Assembly (NCBI GenBank): GCA_035266225.1
Contig: DATFNV010000336.1
Coordinates: 9,533-73,532 of the forward strand
Direction of reading: 5' to 3'
Length of the DNA stretch: 64,000 nt
Source: DATFNV01 sp035266225
GTDB taxonomy: Bacteria > Planctomycetota > Planctomycetia > Gemmatales > Gemmataceae
Position 1 is the first letter of the stretch. The number at the start of each line of letters is the position of its first letter. Both the position numbers and the translations under genes were made by a program. Shown piece by piece: positions 15,800 through 24,243 of this stretch. Below the pieces are notes generated by a model, which was not told the origin of the DNA, searched no databases, and worked only from the letters and a program-made list of their open reading frames with translations.

Positions 15800-18076
15800 A
15801 TGACTGAGACGCGCATCGCTGCGGAGGCGGAGACGGCCAAGGCTCCGGCCAAGCCTTCCCCCGTCGAGGGAATCAAGGAGGGTAGCCGGCAGTTGCGCGG
15901 CACCATCGCCCTGGAGTTGGCCCGCGACACGGACCACTTCGGCGAGGCCGACAAGCAGCTGCTGAAGTTCCACGGCACCTACCAGCAGGAAGACCGCGAC
16001 GCCCGCAAGGCCCGCAAGAAGGACGGCGTCGGCAAGCATCACATGTTCATGGTCCGCTGCAAGATTCCCGGCGGGCGCCTGACGGCGGCGCAGTACCTGA
16101 CGCTGGACGGGCTGGCTGGCCGCTGCGGCAACGGCACTCTGCGCTTCACCAGCCGCCAGGGCATCCAGTTCCACGGCGTCCTCAAAACCCACTTGCAGGA
16201 CACCATCGCCGGTATCAACGCCTGCCTGCTGAGCACGTTGGGCGCCTGCGGCGACGTGGAGCGCAACGTGATGGCCTGCCCGGCGCCGCACCGGCAGGAC
16301 GCGGCCCACGACGAACTGCAGGAGACGGCGAAGGTCCTCGCCGCCCACCTCGCCCCGCGGACGCGCGCCTACCACGAGATCTGGCTCAACGGCAAGCCGA
16401 TCAGCGAGACGGACACCTCGCCGCACGACCTCGAGCCGCTGTACGGCCAGGTGTACCTGCCGCGCAAGTTCAAGACCGGCCTGGCCTTGCCGGAGGACAA
16501 CTGCATCGACGTGTACGCCCAGGACCTCGGCCTGCTGGCCATCGTCGAGGGCGGCCACGTCGCCGGCTACAACGTGCTGGTTGGCGGCGGCATGGGCATG
16601 ACCCACGGCAACGCCAGCACCTTCCCGCACGTGGGCCGGCCGATCTGCTGGGTGCCGGCGGGGTCGGTGGTGACGGCGGCCGAGGCGGTGGTGCGGCTGT
16701 TCCGCGACCACGGCAACCGCTCCGACCGCAAGCGCGCCCGCATCAAGTACCTGGTCCACGACTGGGGCGTCGAGAAGTTCCGCGAGGTGCTGTCCGGCTA
16801 CCTCGGCGGCACCTCCTTGACGCCTCCGAGGCCGGTCGAGGTGAGCGGCTTCGACCTGCACCTCGGCTGGCACCCGCAGGGCGACGGCAAGTGGTACTAC
16901 GGCCTGAGCGTCGAGAACGGCCGCGTCAAGGACGAGGGCAACCAGCGGCTGCGCTCCGGCCTGCGCGCCGTTGTCGAACGCTTCCAGCCGGGCATCCGCC
17001 TGACGCCGCTGCAAGACGTCCTGCTGTGCGACCTGGATCCGAAGGAGCGGCCCGAGCTGGAGCAAGTGCTGCGCGAATACGGCGTCCGGCCGTCGGAGGA
17101 GGTGTCGCAGGTGCGCCGGCACAGCATGGCCTGCCCGGCGATCCCGACGTGCGGCCTGGCCCTTTCGGAGTCGGAACGGGCGCTGCCCGGCATCATCGAC
17201 GAATTGGAGGCGGAATTGAAGCGCCTCGGCCTGGGTGACGAGAAGATCAGCGTGCGCATGACCGGCTGCCCCAACGGCTGCGTGCGGCCCTACCAGAGCG
17301 ACGTCGGCCTCGTCGGCCGCAGCGGCGACAAGTACACGCTCTTCGTCGGCGGACACGTCCTGGGCCACCGCCTGAACTTCCTGCTCAAAGACCTGATCCC
17401 GCGTGCGGAGGTGGTGCCGGCGCTGGCGCTGATACTGGAGCGCTTCAAGGCCGAGCGCCAGGCCAACGAGAGCTTCGGCGACTACTGCCATCGCCAGGGG
17501 GCCGAGAAGCTGCAAGCCCTGCTGCCCTCGGAAGGGGACAGGTCCGAGCCGCACGGGACGAACGGGGACGGGCAGCACAAGCCGGCGGCCGTGCGTTCGG
17601 CGCCGGCGGAGGGTGCCGCCCTGGCCAAGCCGCAGACGCTCGTCGTGCCACTGCCGCCGACCTCCGTGCCGCCGCGGATGACGGCCGAGACCTTCTACGC
17701 CGGCTCGCCGGGCGAGGAGCTGCGCGACCACGCCTTCCGCTACAACAGCGACGGCAGCGTCCGCGAAACGGTCGTCTACTTCTACGCCAGCGACCAGCGC
17801 GCCGCCACCGCCGCGGCCGGCGACGCGCTGCGGCGCGAGGCGGTCTACCCCGGCCGCGTCGATGCTCAGCGATTGTACGCGGCCCGCAAAGTCAGCGACA
17901 CCTACCACGTCGGTGACGCCGGGCACGAGAGGCGCGACTACCGCGTGGAGTACCTGCCGGACGGCGTGGTGTCACAAACGGTAGTGTTCCACTACGAGGG
18001 CGACGCCCGTGCCGCCGACGCCCCATCGGGGGCGGCGCTGCGCCGCCAGGCGGCTTACGCTGGGCGGCTGCCCTGA
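15800..18076 (+). CDS. Siroheme [4Fe-4S] sulfite/nitrite reductase with duplicated C-terminal domain
   Basis: 758 residues. The first about 570 are the hemoprotein of the assimilatory sulfite/nitrite reductase family, a six-electron reduction. The substrate-side repeat GNGTLRFTSRQGIQFHGVLK is followed by NVMACPAP and by the siroheme/4Fe-4S cysteines Cys445-x5-Cys451 (CPAIPTC) and Cys490-x3-Cys494 (CPNGC). The IPGGRLTAAQYLTLDG segment fits sulfite reductase better than nitrite reductase, but substrate is not certain. Residues 642-686 and 712-756 are two 45-residue repeats (pattern R-D-x5-Y-x2-DG-x3-TVV-x2-Y ... LRR-x-A-x-Y-x-GR) absent from the standard enzyme. It starts at ATG 15800; the DUF1499 gene follows 6 nt after the stop. 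Confidence 0.9.
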   Translation: MTETRIAAEAETAKAPAKPSPVEGIKEGSRQLRGTIALELARDTDHFGEADKQLLKFHGTYQQEDRDARKARKKDGVGKHHMFMVRCKIPGGRLTAAQYLTLDGLAGRCGNGTLRFTSRQGIQFHGVLKTHLQDTIAGINACLLSTLGACGDVERNVMACPAPHRQDAAHDELQETAKVLAAHLAPRTRAYHEIWLNGKPISETDTSPHDLEPLYGQVYLPRKFKTGLALPEDNCIDVYAQDLGLLAIVEGGHVAGYNVLVGGGMGMTHGNASTFPHVGRPICWVPAGSVVTAAEAVVRLFRDHGNRSDRKRARIKYLVHDWGVEKFREVLSGYLGGTSLTPPRPVEVSGFDLHLGWHPQGDGKWYYGLSVENGRVKDEGNQRLRSGLRAVVERFQPGIRLTPLQDVLLCDLDPKERPELEQVLREYGVRPSEEVSQVRRHSMACPAIPTCGLALSESERALPGIIDELEAELKRLGLGDEKISVRMTGCPNGCVRPYQSDVGLVGRSGDKYTLFVGGHVLGHRLNFLLKDLIPRAEVVPALALILERFKAERQANESFGDYCHRQGAEKLQALLPSEGDRSEPHGTNGDGQHKPAAVRSAPAEGAALAKPQTLVVPLPPTSVPPRMTAETFYAGSPGEELRDHAFRYNSDGSVRETVVYFYASDQRAATAAAGDALRREAVYPGRVDAQRLYAARKVSDTYHVGDAGHERRDYRVEYLPDGVVSQTVVFHYEGDARAADAPSGAALRRQAAYAGRLP

Positions 18077-18082
18077 CCTGTC

Positions 18083-18427
18083 ATGGGATGGCTCCGCAAC
18101 TCGCACGACACCGACGAGCCGGGCGCCGACCCCGGCCCGCTCGACCTGCCGCTGCCGCTGGCCGAGGGGCTGGCGCGGGTGGAGTCGGCCATCGGCGGCC
18201 TGCCGCGCTGGCGCGTCGAGACTCGCGACGCCTCGGCCGGGACGGTCACGGCAACGCGGCGCACCCGCTTCCTCCGTGCCCCCGATGACGTGACAATCCG
18301 GCTGGAACCGACTCCCGGTGGGACGCGGGTCCACGTGCGGAGCAAGAGCCGCTTCGGCCTCATCGACTTCGGCCAGAATCGGCGGAACGTGCTGGAGTTG
18401 TTCGCCGCCCTTCGGACGGTTGGGTAA
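18083..18427 (+). CDS. DUF1499 family protein
   Basis: 114 residues, 6 nt after the reductase stop, so probably cotranscribed. It has the DUF1499 pattern: a lysine/arginine-rich middle (WRVETRDASAGTVTATRRTRFLRAPDDVTIRLEP), then GGTRVHVRSKSRFGLIDFGQNRRNVLELF. The family's function is unknown; members are usually small, and some are exported, but no signal peptide is visible here. Linkage to the siroheme reductase may mean a role in sulfur or nitrogen assimilation, which is inference. Confidence 0.82.
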   Translation: MGWLRNSHDTDEPGADPGPLDLPLPLAEGLARVESAIGGLPRWRVETRDASAGTVTATRRTRFLRAPDDVTIRLEPTPGGTRVHVRSKSRFGLIDFGQNRRNVLELFAALRTVG

Positions 18428-18518
18428 CTGCCTCCCCGTTCTCGCTCCCTCGTACACGATTCCCACTTGATCCGATGCCCACACTCGTCATGATGGGAGC
18501 GAGAGGAGGTGTGCAACC

Positions 18519-18737
18519 GTGAGTAACGCCAAGATCACTCCCGAGGACGAGCAGCGCTTCCCCGAGGAGGACATGCCGATGCAGTTGTCCGAGCGTGACG
18601 CGAAGAAGCTGCTCGAAATGCTGGAGAACCCACCGAAGCCGAACGCGGTGGCGAAGCGCGCGGCGGAGCGGTTCAAGAAGGACTATGGCTGTGTGGGTCA
18701 TCGACCTATCCGACCCACCGGAAGGAAGGCACCATGA
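18519..18737 (+). CDS. Short DUF1778-antitoxin-like protein, possibly truncated
   Basis: 72 residues from GTG 18519, with GAGAGGAGG 9 nt upstream. The segment LSERDAKKLLEMLENPPKPNAVAKRAAERF resembles the toxin-neutralising C-terminal part of DUF1778 (TacA-like) antitoxins, which ends in a 'LxxPPxPN' pattern. The N-terminal ribbon-helix-helix is missing, and the tail CVGHRPIRPTGRKAP looks frame-shifted. No acetyltransferase toxin follows. The stop overlaps the next ATG (ATGA). It may be a relic or a small free neutraliser. Confidence 0.5.
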   Translation: MSNAKITPEDEQRFPEEDMPMQLSERDAKKLLEMLENPPKPNAVAKRAAERFKKDYGCVGHRPIRPTGRKAP

Positions 18738-18973
18738 TCGAACTCACCGAGCAGCAGCAGCGCGAGATCGCCGAGGCGGGCTGACCGCCGCGCGTCATCA
18801 ACCCCACCACGCGGGAGACGTTCGTGCTGCTCCACGCCGAGATGTACGAGCGCGTGAGGGCGACCCTTGAAGCCGAGGACGAACTCGATGCCGTCCGGGA
18901 AATGCAGCCGCTGGTCAACGAGGCCCTCGACCAGGTCGAGCGGGAGGACGCGGATTCCAGGGAGAGCGCATGA
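18734..18973 (+). pseudogene. Antitoxin-like gene interrupted by an in-frame TGA
   Basis: From ATG 18734 the frame reads MIELTEQQQREIAEAG, hits TGA at 18782-18784, then continues in frame to a TGA at 18971-18973 as PPRVINPTTRETFVLLHAEMYERV and on to ALDQVEREDADSRESA. This is the layout of a common small antitoxin family in planctomycetes and cyanobacteria (IELTxEQ ... VxDPxTxxxYVLLxAxxYERV). A single TGG-to-TGA change at the break would explain it. The gene overlaps both neighbours by ATGA. Confidence 0.6.
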
Positions 18974-19086
18974 GCAGGCGAGGCGACGTCGTCACAGGAA
19001 TGAGGGGACGTATCATTCTCGCGGGGTGTCATCCGCCGCCAGGACCACCATTCTCACCCACTCCGCCTCGGAAATCTTGGCATCGA
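18970..19086 (+). pseudogene. Remnant of a PemK/MazF-type toxin start
   Basis: ATG 18970 overlaps the antitoxin stop by ATGA and opens MSRRGDVV, the usual beginning of PemK/MazF endoribonuclease toxins (xxRGDVVLVDFPF). After eight codons the similarity stops and the frame runs into sequence antisense to the DUF1559 gene until 19086. The toxin body seems to have been deleted, with the junction near 18994. Confidence 0.45.
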
Positions 19087-19816
19087 TGAAGCGCACGGAG
19101 CCGTCCGCGAACCCCACCTGGCACCCGCCGCAGTGATTGCCCCCGAAGTGTGCCGTAGCCGGGTCGTAGCCGCGCACGGTCGCCGGCCCGGCAGCGGTCC
19201 AGGCCCCTTGCGCGGCGCTCGTTTCCGTCGCCATCGCCGTCTGGCTTTCGCCGCGGACAAGGTCTTTCTTGTAGAGTGTCCGGTCGTAGCCGAAGAATCC
19301 GGCGCGCCGGTCACCGGAAGGTAACCACGCGGCGCCCTCGCCGACGCCGGTGATGCCGACGTAGTGCGACGGCCAGAGCGTGCTGGCGGGTGGCCCTTCC
19401 GGGTAGCCGGGGCAGTGGAACAATTTGCATGCGAGGAGGGCGGCGAAGCGATTCTCCTCCGCGTCCCAGCCCTTCTTCTTATCGATCCGGCGGTAGATAT
19501 TATCTTGCTCGATGTAAGGAATGAGATCGACGAGCCAACCCAGGCGCTTCTCCGTAGGCAACTGCCCGTTCAACATCAAGGAGACCGAGTAGGGGCCGTT
19601 CTCCGGGGACAACTCCGGGCTTGGCATCGCGGCGGCCGGATAGCGGCCTTGGTTGGAGTCCTGGTAATTCCCGACGGAGAGGCCGATTTGTCGCAGGTTA
19701 TTCGCGCACTCCATTCGCCGGCCTGACTCGCGGACCTTAACGACGGCGGGGAGAATCAGGGCGGCACAGGACCCCAGGATCAAGAGGACAACAAGTGCCT
19801 GAACGGTCTGCCTCAT
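19013..19816 (-). CDS. DUF1559 pilin-like protein
   Basis: 267 residues with a type IV pilin-like N-terminal helix (VQALVVLLILGSCAALILPAVVKVRESGRRMECANNLRQIGLSV) and the H-X9-DG C-terminal motif (HCGGCQVGFADGSVRFI). DUF1559 proteins are greatly expanded in planctomycetes; they are surface or periplasmic pseudopilins of unknown role. The usual FTLIELLVVIAIIAIL start is replaced by a divergent hydrophobic stretch lacking the Glu5-type processing site, so it may be a simple membrane anchor. ATG 19816 follows AAGGAGGTTTCC. The HEAT gene lies just upstream on the same strand. Confidence 0.88.
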   Translation of the reverse strand: MRQTVQALVVLLILGSCAALILPAVVKVRESGRRMECANNLRQIGLSVGNYQDSNQGRYPAAAMPSPELSPENGPYSVSLMLNGQLPTEKRLGWLVDLIPYIEQDNIYRRIDKKKGWDAEENRFAALLACKLFHCPGYPEGPPASTLWPSHYVGITGVGEGAAWLPSGDRRAGFFGYDRTLYKKDLVRGESQTAMATETSAAQGAWTAAGPATVRGYDPATAHFGGNHCGGCQVGFADGSVRFIDAKISEAEWVRMVVLAADDTPRE

Positions 19817-19858
19817 GGAAACCTCCTTCCGAGCCCATCGGGCCCGGTGCCCCGGGCG

Positions 19859-20437
19859 TCAGCGGATTTGCTCCAGCGCCCGGGCTGCGTTCTGACGCAC
19901 TTCAGAATCTTCGTCGTTCAGCAGGTCATGCAGCAACGGGAGCAACGGCTCTGCCTGGGCGGCCGTCACCTCCCGCCCCGACATACCGTTGGGCGCCCAG
20001 CTTAGGGCGAAGGCCGCACCGGCGCGGACGCGAGGGTCGGAATCTGTCAGGGCCTCGGTCAGGGCCTTCTCGGTGGCCGGCCACAGCTCGCCCAGCGATT
20101 CGGCCGCCGCCCGGCGAACGCCCGCGTGTCGATCCTTGAGCGCCTCGATCAGGGCTGGCGCCTTCCTCTCGGCACCGATCCCAGGCTTCCCTGATGGCCG
20201 TGCCCCCAACCGCATGGCGCTCAACAGGCGCACGTCAGAGTCGTCATCCTTCAGGGACGAGAGCAAGCGGTCTGCGTCCGAGTCAACATTGAGGCGGCGT
20301 ACGGCAGCTGCTCGCACGGCCGGATTGGGGTCGCGCAATTCCGCATCGACTCGCGGGGATCGGAACACGATCACGAGGACGCCGCTGACGACGGCGGCCA
20401 GGACGACGGCCACGACGACGGCGCGGCGCGCTTTCAT
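19859..20437 (-). CDS. Membrane-anchored HEAT-repeat protein
   Basis: 192 residues starting at ATG 20437. An N-terminal helix (AVVVAVVLAAVVSGVLVIVF) anchors a run of HEAT-like repeats, each with DxxxxVRxxAAxxL (DPNPAVRAAAVRRL, DRHAGVRRAAAESLG, DSDPRVRAGAAFALS, DEDSEVRQNAARALEQI). It is probably a periplasmic or membrane-tethered protein-binding scaffold. It lies between the DUF1559 and PQQ-propeller genes in one direction. The open frame extends to 20503, but that part runs through a palindrome. Confidence 0.82.
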   Translation of the reverse strand: MKARRAVVVAVVLAAVVSGVLVIVFRSPRVDAELRDPNPAVRAAAVRRLNVDSDADRLLSSLKDDDSDVRLLSAMRLGARPSGKPGIGAERKAPALIEALKDRHAGVRRAAAESLGELWPATEKALTEALTDSDPRVRAGAAFALSWAPNGMSGREVTAAQAEPLLPLLHDLLNDEDSEVRQNAARALEQIR

Positions 20438-20449
20438 GGGCCGTCCCCC

Positions 20450-20486
20450 GTTTAGGGCCGCGCGGCTCTGCGAGCCGTCGCTAAAC
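20450..20486. repeat. Imperfect palindrome with GTTTAG...CTAAAC ends, family 2-like
   Basis: The termini GTTTAG and CTAAAC enclose GGCTC-TGC-GAGCC. It shares its ends with the elements at 31484 and 42385. It sits between the PQQ-propeller and HEAT genes. Confidence 0.7.
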
Positions 20487-20493
20487 ACTATCA

Positions 20494-22410
20494 TCACTCC
20501 CACGCCAGCGCGTACAACTTACCATCATCTGATCCGTAATACAACACGCCATCCGCGATGGCGCACGTCCCCCATGCCGGCCCCGTCGCCGCCGACCACA
20601 CCGCCTTGCCCGTCGCCGCATCCAGTGCCACCACGCCTGCCGCCTTGCCGTCCACGCTCCCCTCGCGCAACGTCAGGTACAGATACTTCCCCGACGCCAC
20701 CGGCGAGCCACCGCCCCAGCCCTTGCCGAGGCGCGTCTCCCACACCTGCGTCCCCTTCTTCGCATCGACGCACACCACCTGTCCGCCACCATCCCCGAAG
20801 ACGCAGACGTGTCCCCCGCGGACCGTCGGCGCCCCGCAGACGAGGTTCTTCATCCCGAAGCGCCAGACCTCCTTGCCGTCCTTCGCGTCGAGGGCGAGCA
20901 GCGGGCCGTCGTAGCCACTGCCGACATAAACGGTCCCGTCATGCACCGCCGGCGAACTCATCATGTGGTCGGAGTGCTTGCCGGCCAGGGCCTTCTCCCA
21001 GACGACCTTGCCATCCTTCGCGTCCCAGCAGTGCAGGGTACCGTCCGCCGTGCCAAGGTAGACGCGACCGCCGGCCACCGCGGGCGAGCCGTAGTGTACC
21101 GGCCCCTTCGCCTGGGCGCTCCAAACGAGTTTGCCCGTTTTCAGGTCGAGGCAGTACGCCTTGCCGTCCCAGGCGCCGAAGTAGACGCGGCCGTCCACCA
21201 CGGCGGCGCTCGAATCGATGCCCTGCTTGACGTCGTCGATGCCGGGAAAGCCGGCGATGCGCGGCCCGGTTGCGAAATCCCATCGCTTCTTCCCCGTCGC
21301 CGCGTCGAGGCAGTACACCTTGCCGTCGAACGAGCCGAAGACCACGCCGTCACCGGCGACGGCCGGCGTCGATTCCACCTGGTCGCCGGTGGCGAAGTCC
21401 CACAGCTTGTTGCCGGTCGCGGCCTCGACGCAGTACAGCTTGCGGTCGTTGTTGCCGATGAAGACGCGGCCGCCGGCCACCACGGGCGAGCCGGCGAACT
21501 CCTTGTCGCCCTTGAAGGTCCATTTTACCTTCAGCGGTGGGGGCAATTCCGAATCGGCGGCATTGGGGTGGTGCGGGCCGTTGTAGATCATCGGCCAACC
21601 GCGGCCCCAGCCCACCGGCGCCTCCTGCGTCAGCAGGACGAGGCCCTTCTCGTCGGGGACGGCGTCGTGGCCGCCGCTCTTGTCGTTCTTGACGAAGACG
21701 TGGATCAATTCCAGGCCCCAGCCGTGCTTGCCGCCGGCGTCCTTGACGACGCGGCCGTGGTAGGCGCGCCAGTTGGGATACTTTTCGACGAGCTTTTTCG
21801 ATTTCTCGGTCAGGTCGGCGGTGATGTCGCCCTTGAAGCCGTAGACGTCGAAGGTCGGCGACGGCCGATCGACGTAGTGCGACACGATCAGCGCCGCGTC
21901 GGCCGGGGTGCCCCACTTGTGGAACCAGTTGTTGACGTACCACGGCACCCAGCGGCCGTCGCGCTCCACCTCCACGATCAGGGCGGTGATGATCCTGTCG
22001 GCGTCGAGCTTGTAGTCCTGGAACTTCGCCGGCAGGCGGTCGATGGTCTTGACGCCCAGGACGCGTACGCGCGGCTGCTTCGACCAATCGACGTCGAGGC
22101 CGGTGTAGGTGGTGCCGAAGCGCCACGTCTCGAAGGGCGTCGGCTCGCGCGAGATGAGCGGCCAGTCGCCGTGGTCGTCGCTGGCGAAGGTGAAGGAGAA
22201 GTCCTCGGCGACGTAGTAGCCGGCGTTCTGGCGGAAGAAGCGGAAGTCCTTGGCCTTGCCGGTCCAGTGGACGTAGAGCCTCGTCGGCCCCAGGTTCAGC
22301 TTCTCGACGGTCGTCGTCGGGTCGGCGGCCGGCAAGTCTTTCGGCTCCGCGGCCTGTCCGTCGATGGTCGTCCCCCAGCACAGCGCAACCAGCAACAGCG
22401 TGCGTCTCAT
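20494..22410 (-). CDS. Exported PQQ-like beta-propeller protein
   Basis: 638 residues from ATG 22410 with a signal peptide (RRTLLLVALCWGTTIDGQAAE). The first about 280 residues are a planctomycete-type domain of unknown role; from about residue 285 there are eight PQQ/WD40-like blades such as GGRVFIGNNDRKLYCVEAAT and GDGVVFGSFDGKVYCLDAAT, each with 'AxxGxxxW' linkers. In this subfamily the propeller usually binds no quinone and serves as a structural or binding module. Cell envelope location predicted. The frame's extension to 22449 lacks a ribosome site. Confidence 0.87.
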   Translation of the reverse strand: MRRTLLLVALCWGTTIDGQAAEPKDLPAADPTTTVEKLNLGPTRLYVHWTGKAKDFRFFRQNAGYYVAEDFSFTFASDDHGDWPLISREPTPFETWRFGTTYTGLDVDWSKQPRVRVLGVKTIDRLPAKFQDYKLDADRIITALIVEVERDGRWVPWYVNNWFHKWGTPADAALIVSHYVDRPSPTFDVYGFKGDITADLTEKSKKLVEKYPNWRAYHGRVVKDAGGKHGWGLELIHVFVKNDKSGGHDAVPDEKGLVLLTQEAPVGWGRGWPMIYNGPHHPNAADSELPPPLKVKWTFKGDKEFAGSPVVAGGRVFIGNNDRKLYCVEAATGNKLWDFATGDQVESTPAVAGDGVVFGSFDGKVYCLDAATGKKRWDFATGPRIAGFPGIDDVKQGIDSSAAVVDGRVYFGAWDGKAYCLDLKTGKLVWSAQAKGPVHYGSPAVAGGRVYLGTADGTLHCWDAKDGKVVWEKALAGKHSDHMMSSPAVHDGTVYVGSGYDGPLLALDAKDGKEVWRFGMKNLVCGAPTVRGGHVCVFGDGGGQVVCVDAKKGTQVWETRLGKGWGGGSPVASGKYLYLTLREGSVDGKAAGVVALDAATGKAVWSAATGPAWGTCAIADGVLYYGSDDGKLYALAWE

Positions 22411-22648
22411 GGCGTGTTCCCCCTTGTGGTCGAAGGCGCAGAATACCACACCGGCGGGCGCTTTTCAGCGCTGCGCGAACGCCAGGCCGCAGGCGGCCAA
22501 TCGTAACCTATACTCCTCTCAGAGCGGTCGGGGGCGCTTGCGCTCGTGGATCGCTCGTCGGGAGCCGGCCGCGCCGCCCGCAACGCCGTCCTTTCCCCTC
22601 TCGACCCGTCGTGACCGCCCCGACGTCTTTCTTGCAGGTGTGTCAGGC

Positions 22649-23668
22649 ATGGCGATGGTCTGCCCCAAGTGTAACGGGTCGTTCAAGCAGCGCTGGCAGT
22701 GTCCGACCTGCGGCGTCCGCCTCGCCTACCAGTCGGGGTCGCGGCCCGTGATCGGCGAGGAGGCCCAGGCCAGCCCGTGGGGGCAAACGCCGTGGGGCCG
22801 CATCCTCGTCGGCGTCCTGCTGTCGCAGGGGCTCTACCACGGCCTGCGCCAGCTGGCCACCGCCGGCCTGCTCGTCAGCGGCGACGAGGCGGCCCGCAGC
22901 GTGTGGTCCACCCTATACGGCCTCGTCATCCTCCAGGCCATCCAGGCGCTGTGCCTGGTCGTCGCCGGCATGTTGGCCGGCGCCGGCTTGCGCCAGGGGA
23001 TCGTTTTCGGCGCCATCGTCGGCGTGTGGAACGGGGTGTTGTCGGTGGTCATCCAGAGCGCCGGCGGCGTGCCGCACACGGCCGTCACCCTGCTGGGGCA
23101 GCCGATCCTGCACACGGTGTTCGGCGCCGCGGGCGGGCTCCTCGGCAGCCACATCTGGAAGCCGCTGCCGGTCCTCGCCGGCCCGGCCTCGCCGCAGGTC
23201 GCCCCGCCCATCGCGACTGCCCGCGTCCGCCGGCCGCTGTTCGAGGGACCGGTCGCCTGGGGCCGCATGCTGCTGGGGGCCGCCCTGGCCGTCGGCGGCG
23301 CCGTCTGGGCGCACGTCATCCTCGAAATGGTCCTCGACGCCAGCCAGGGGACGCTCGACATCACCGACCACCTGCAGGCGCAGCTGGTCACCTGGGAAGT
23401 GACCGGGTTGGCCATGCTCGCTGGCAGCGCCCTGGCCGGGGCCGGCACCGCCAACAGCCTCAAGCAGGGGTTGTGCGTCGGCCTCGCCGTCGCCGCGGTG
23501 CTGCTTGGCTTTCGGCTGGGCGTCCGGGAAGCCCCCCTGCACGACCTGGTGCTGACCGCGGCCTGCTCGCTGGCCCTGGGACTGGCCGGCGCCTGGTTCG
23601 GCGGCAGCCTCTTCCCGCCGCTGGTCAAGGGACCGCACCGCAAGAAACTCGGGCCGGAAGCCACCTGA
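22649..23668 (+). CDS. Zinc-ribbon multi-pass membrane protein, unknown function
   Basis: 339 residues. An N-terminal zinc ribbon (CPKCNGSFKQRWQCPTC) is followed by about eight hydrophobic helices (for example ILVGVLLSQGLYHGLRQLA, GLVILQAIQALCLVVAGMLA, LVLTAACSLALGLAGAWFGG). Start chosen at ATG 22649, where the zinc ribbon begins (MAMVCPKCNG); the open frame upstream to 22364 is antisense to the divergent propeller gene. A -10-like TATACT lies at 22509-22514. No known family recognised. Confidence 0.75.
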   Translation: MAMVCPKCNGSFKQRWQCPTCGVRLAYQSGSRPVIGEEAQASPWGQTPWGRILVGVLLSQGLYHGLRQLATAGLLVSGDEAARSVWSTLYGLVILQAIQALCLVVAGMLAGAGLRQGIVFGAIVGVWNGVLSVVIQSAGGVPHTAVTLLGQPILHTVFGAAGGLLGSHIWKPLPVLAGPASPQVAPPIATARVRRPLFEGPVAWGRMLLGAALAVGGAVWAHVILEMVLDASQGTLDITDHLQAQLVTWEVTGLAMLAGSALAGAGTANSLKQGLCVGLAVAAVLLGFRLGVREAPLHDLVLTAACSLALGLAGAWFGGSLFPPLVKGPHRKKLGPEAT

Positions 23669-23711
23669 CCTCTCATCCCGACCCTTCACGCGACACCGAC
23701 AAACCGCTCGC

Positions 23712-23739
23712 TTGACGATGCCCCACCCGCGCCTATAAC
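23712..23739 (+). promoter_or_regulatory. Candidate sigma-70 promoter of the nuo operon
   Basis: TTGACG (23712-23717), a 16-bp spacer and TATAAC (23734-23739) match consensus at five of six positions each. The predicted start near 23746 lies about 95 nt before nuoA, and the transcript would at once enter the hairpin at 23761. Confidence 0.6.
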
Positions 23740-23760
23740 CAAATCGCAGGGCGATCCTCA

Positions 23761-23788
23761 CCTCGACCTACGGAGTCGAGGTTCTTTT
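23761..23788 (+). terminator. Intrinsic terminator or leader attenuator before nuoA
   Basis: CCTCGAC and GTCGAGG form a 7-bp stem around a 7-nt loop, directly followed by TTCTTTTT. It ends transcripts from the zinc-ribbon gene. Because the best nuo promoter lies just upstream (23712-23739), it could also act as an attenuator of the nuo transcript. A second small hairpin (CGTGA-A7-TCACG) follows near 23800. Confidence 0.7.
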
Positions 23789-23841
23789 TCGCACGACTTC
23801 GTGAAAAAAATCACGATCTTCCTGTCGGGGGGATAGGTCGG

Positions 23842-24243
23842 ATGGATTTCAGCCTTTCGACATACTATCCGATCTTCATCTACCTGATTGCCGTGGTGCT
23901 GTTCGCCGCCGGCGTGATGGTGGTGACGCACCTCCCTTTCCTCAAGCCGAAGAAGCGCACCGCGGTGAAGCTGATGCCCTACGAGTCGGGCATGGACCCG
24001 ATCGGCGACGCCCGGCAGCGCTTCGACGTGAAATTCTACCTCGTCGCCATCTTGTTCCTGGTGTTCGACGTCGAGCTGCTCTTCCTCTATCCGTGGGCGG
24101 TGGTGGCGTACGGCCAGTCGGACGATCCGCTCTTGCCGCCGCAGTTCCGGGCCATCGTCTTCTGGGAGGTGATCGTCTTCCTCGTGACGCTGGCGGTGGC
24201 CTACGTCTACGCCTGGCGGAAGGGGGTCTTCACATGGCGCTGA
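23842..24243 (+). CDS. nuoA: NADH-quinone oxidoreductase subunit A
   Basis: A 133-residue membrane subunit of respiratory complex I, at the junction of peripheral and membrane arms. Three helices (YPIFIYLIAVVLFAAGVMVV; FYLVAILFLVFDVELLFLYPW; FWEVIVFLVTLAVAYVYAW) and the conserved loop LMPYESGMDPIGDARQRFDVKFY are present. ATG 23842 follows GGGGGGATAGG. The 3' end overlaps nuoB by 10 nt, showing translational coupling. Confidence 0.96.
   Translation: MDFSLSTYYPIFIYLIAVVLFAAGVMVVTHLPFLKPKKRTAVKLMPYESGMDPIGDARQRFDVKFYLVAILFLVFDVELLFLYPWAVVAYGQSDDPLLPPQFRAIVFWEVIVFLVTLAVAYVYAWRKGVFTWR

Noticed and set aside
18782..18784. TGA as selenocysteine codon in the small antitoxin-like gene
   Set aside because: No selenocysteine insertion hairpin is evident directly after it, relatives of this small family have no such site, and the flanking toxin is also decayed.
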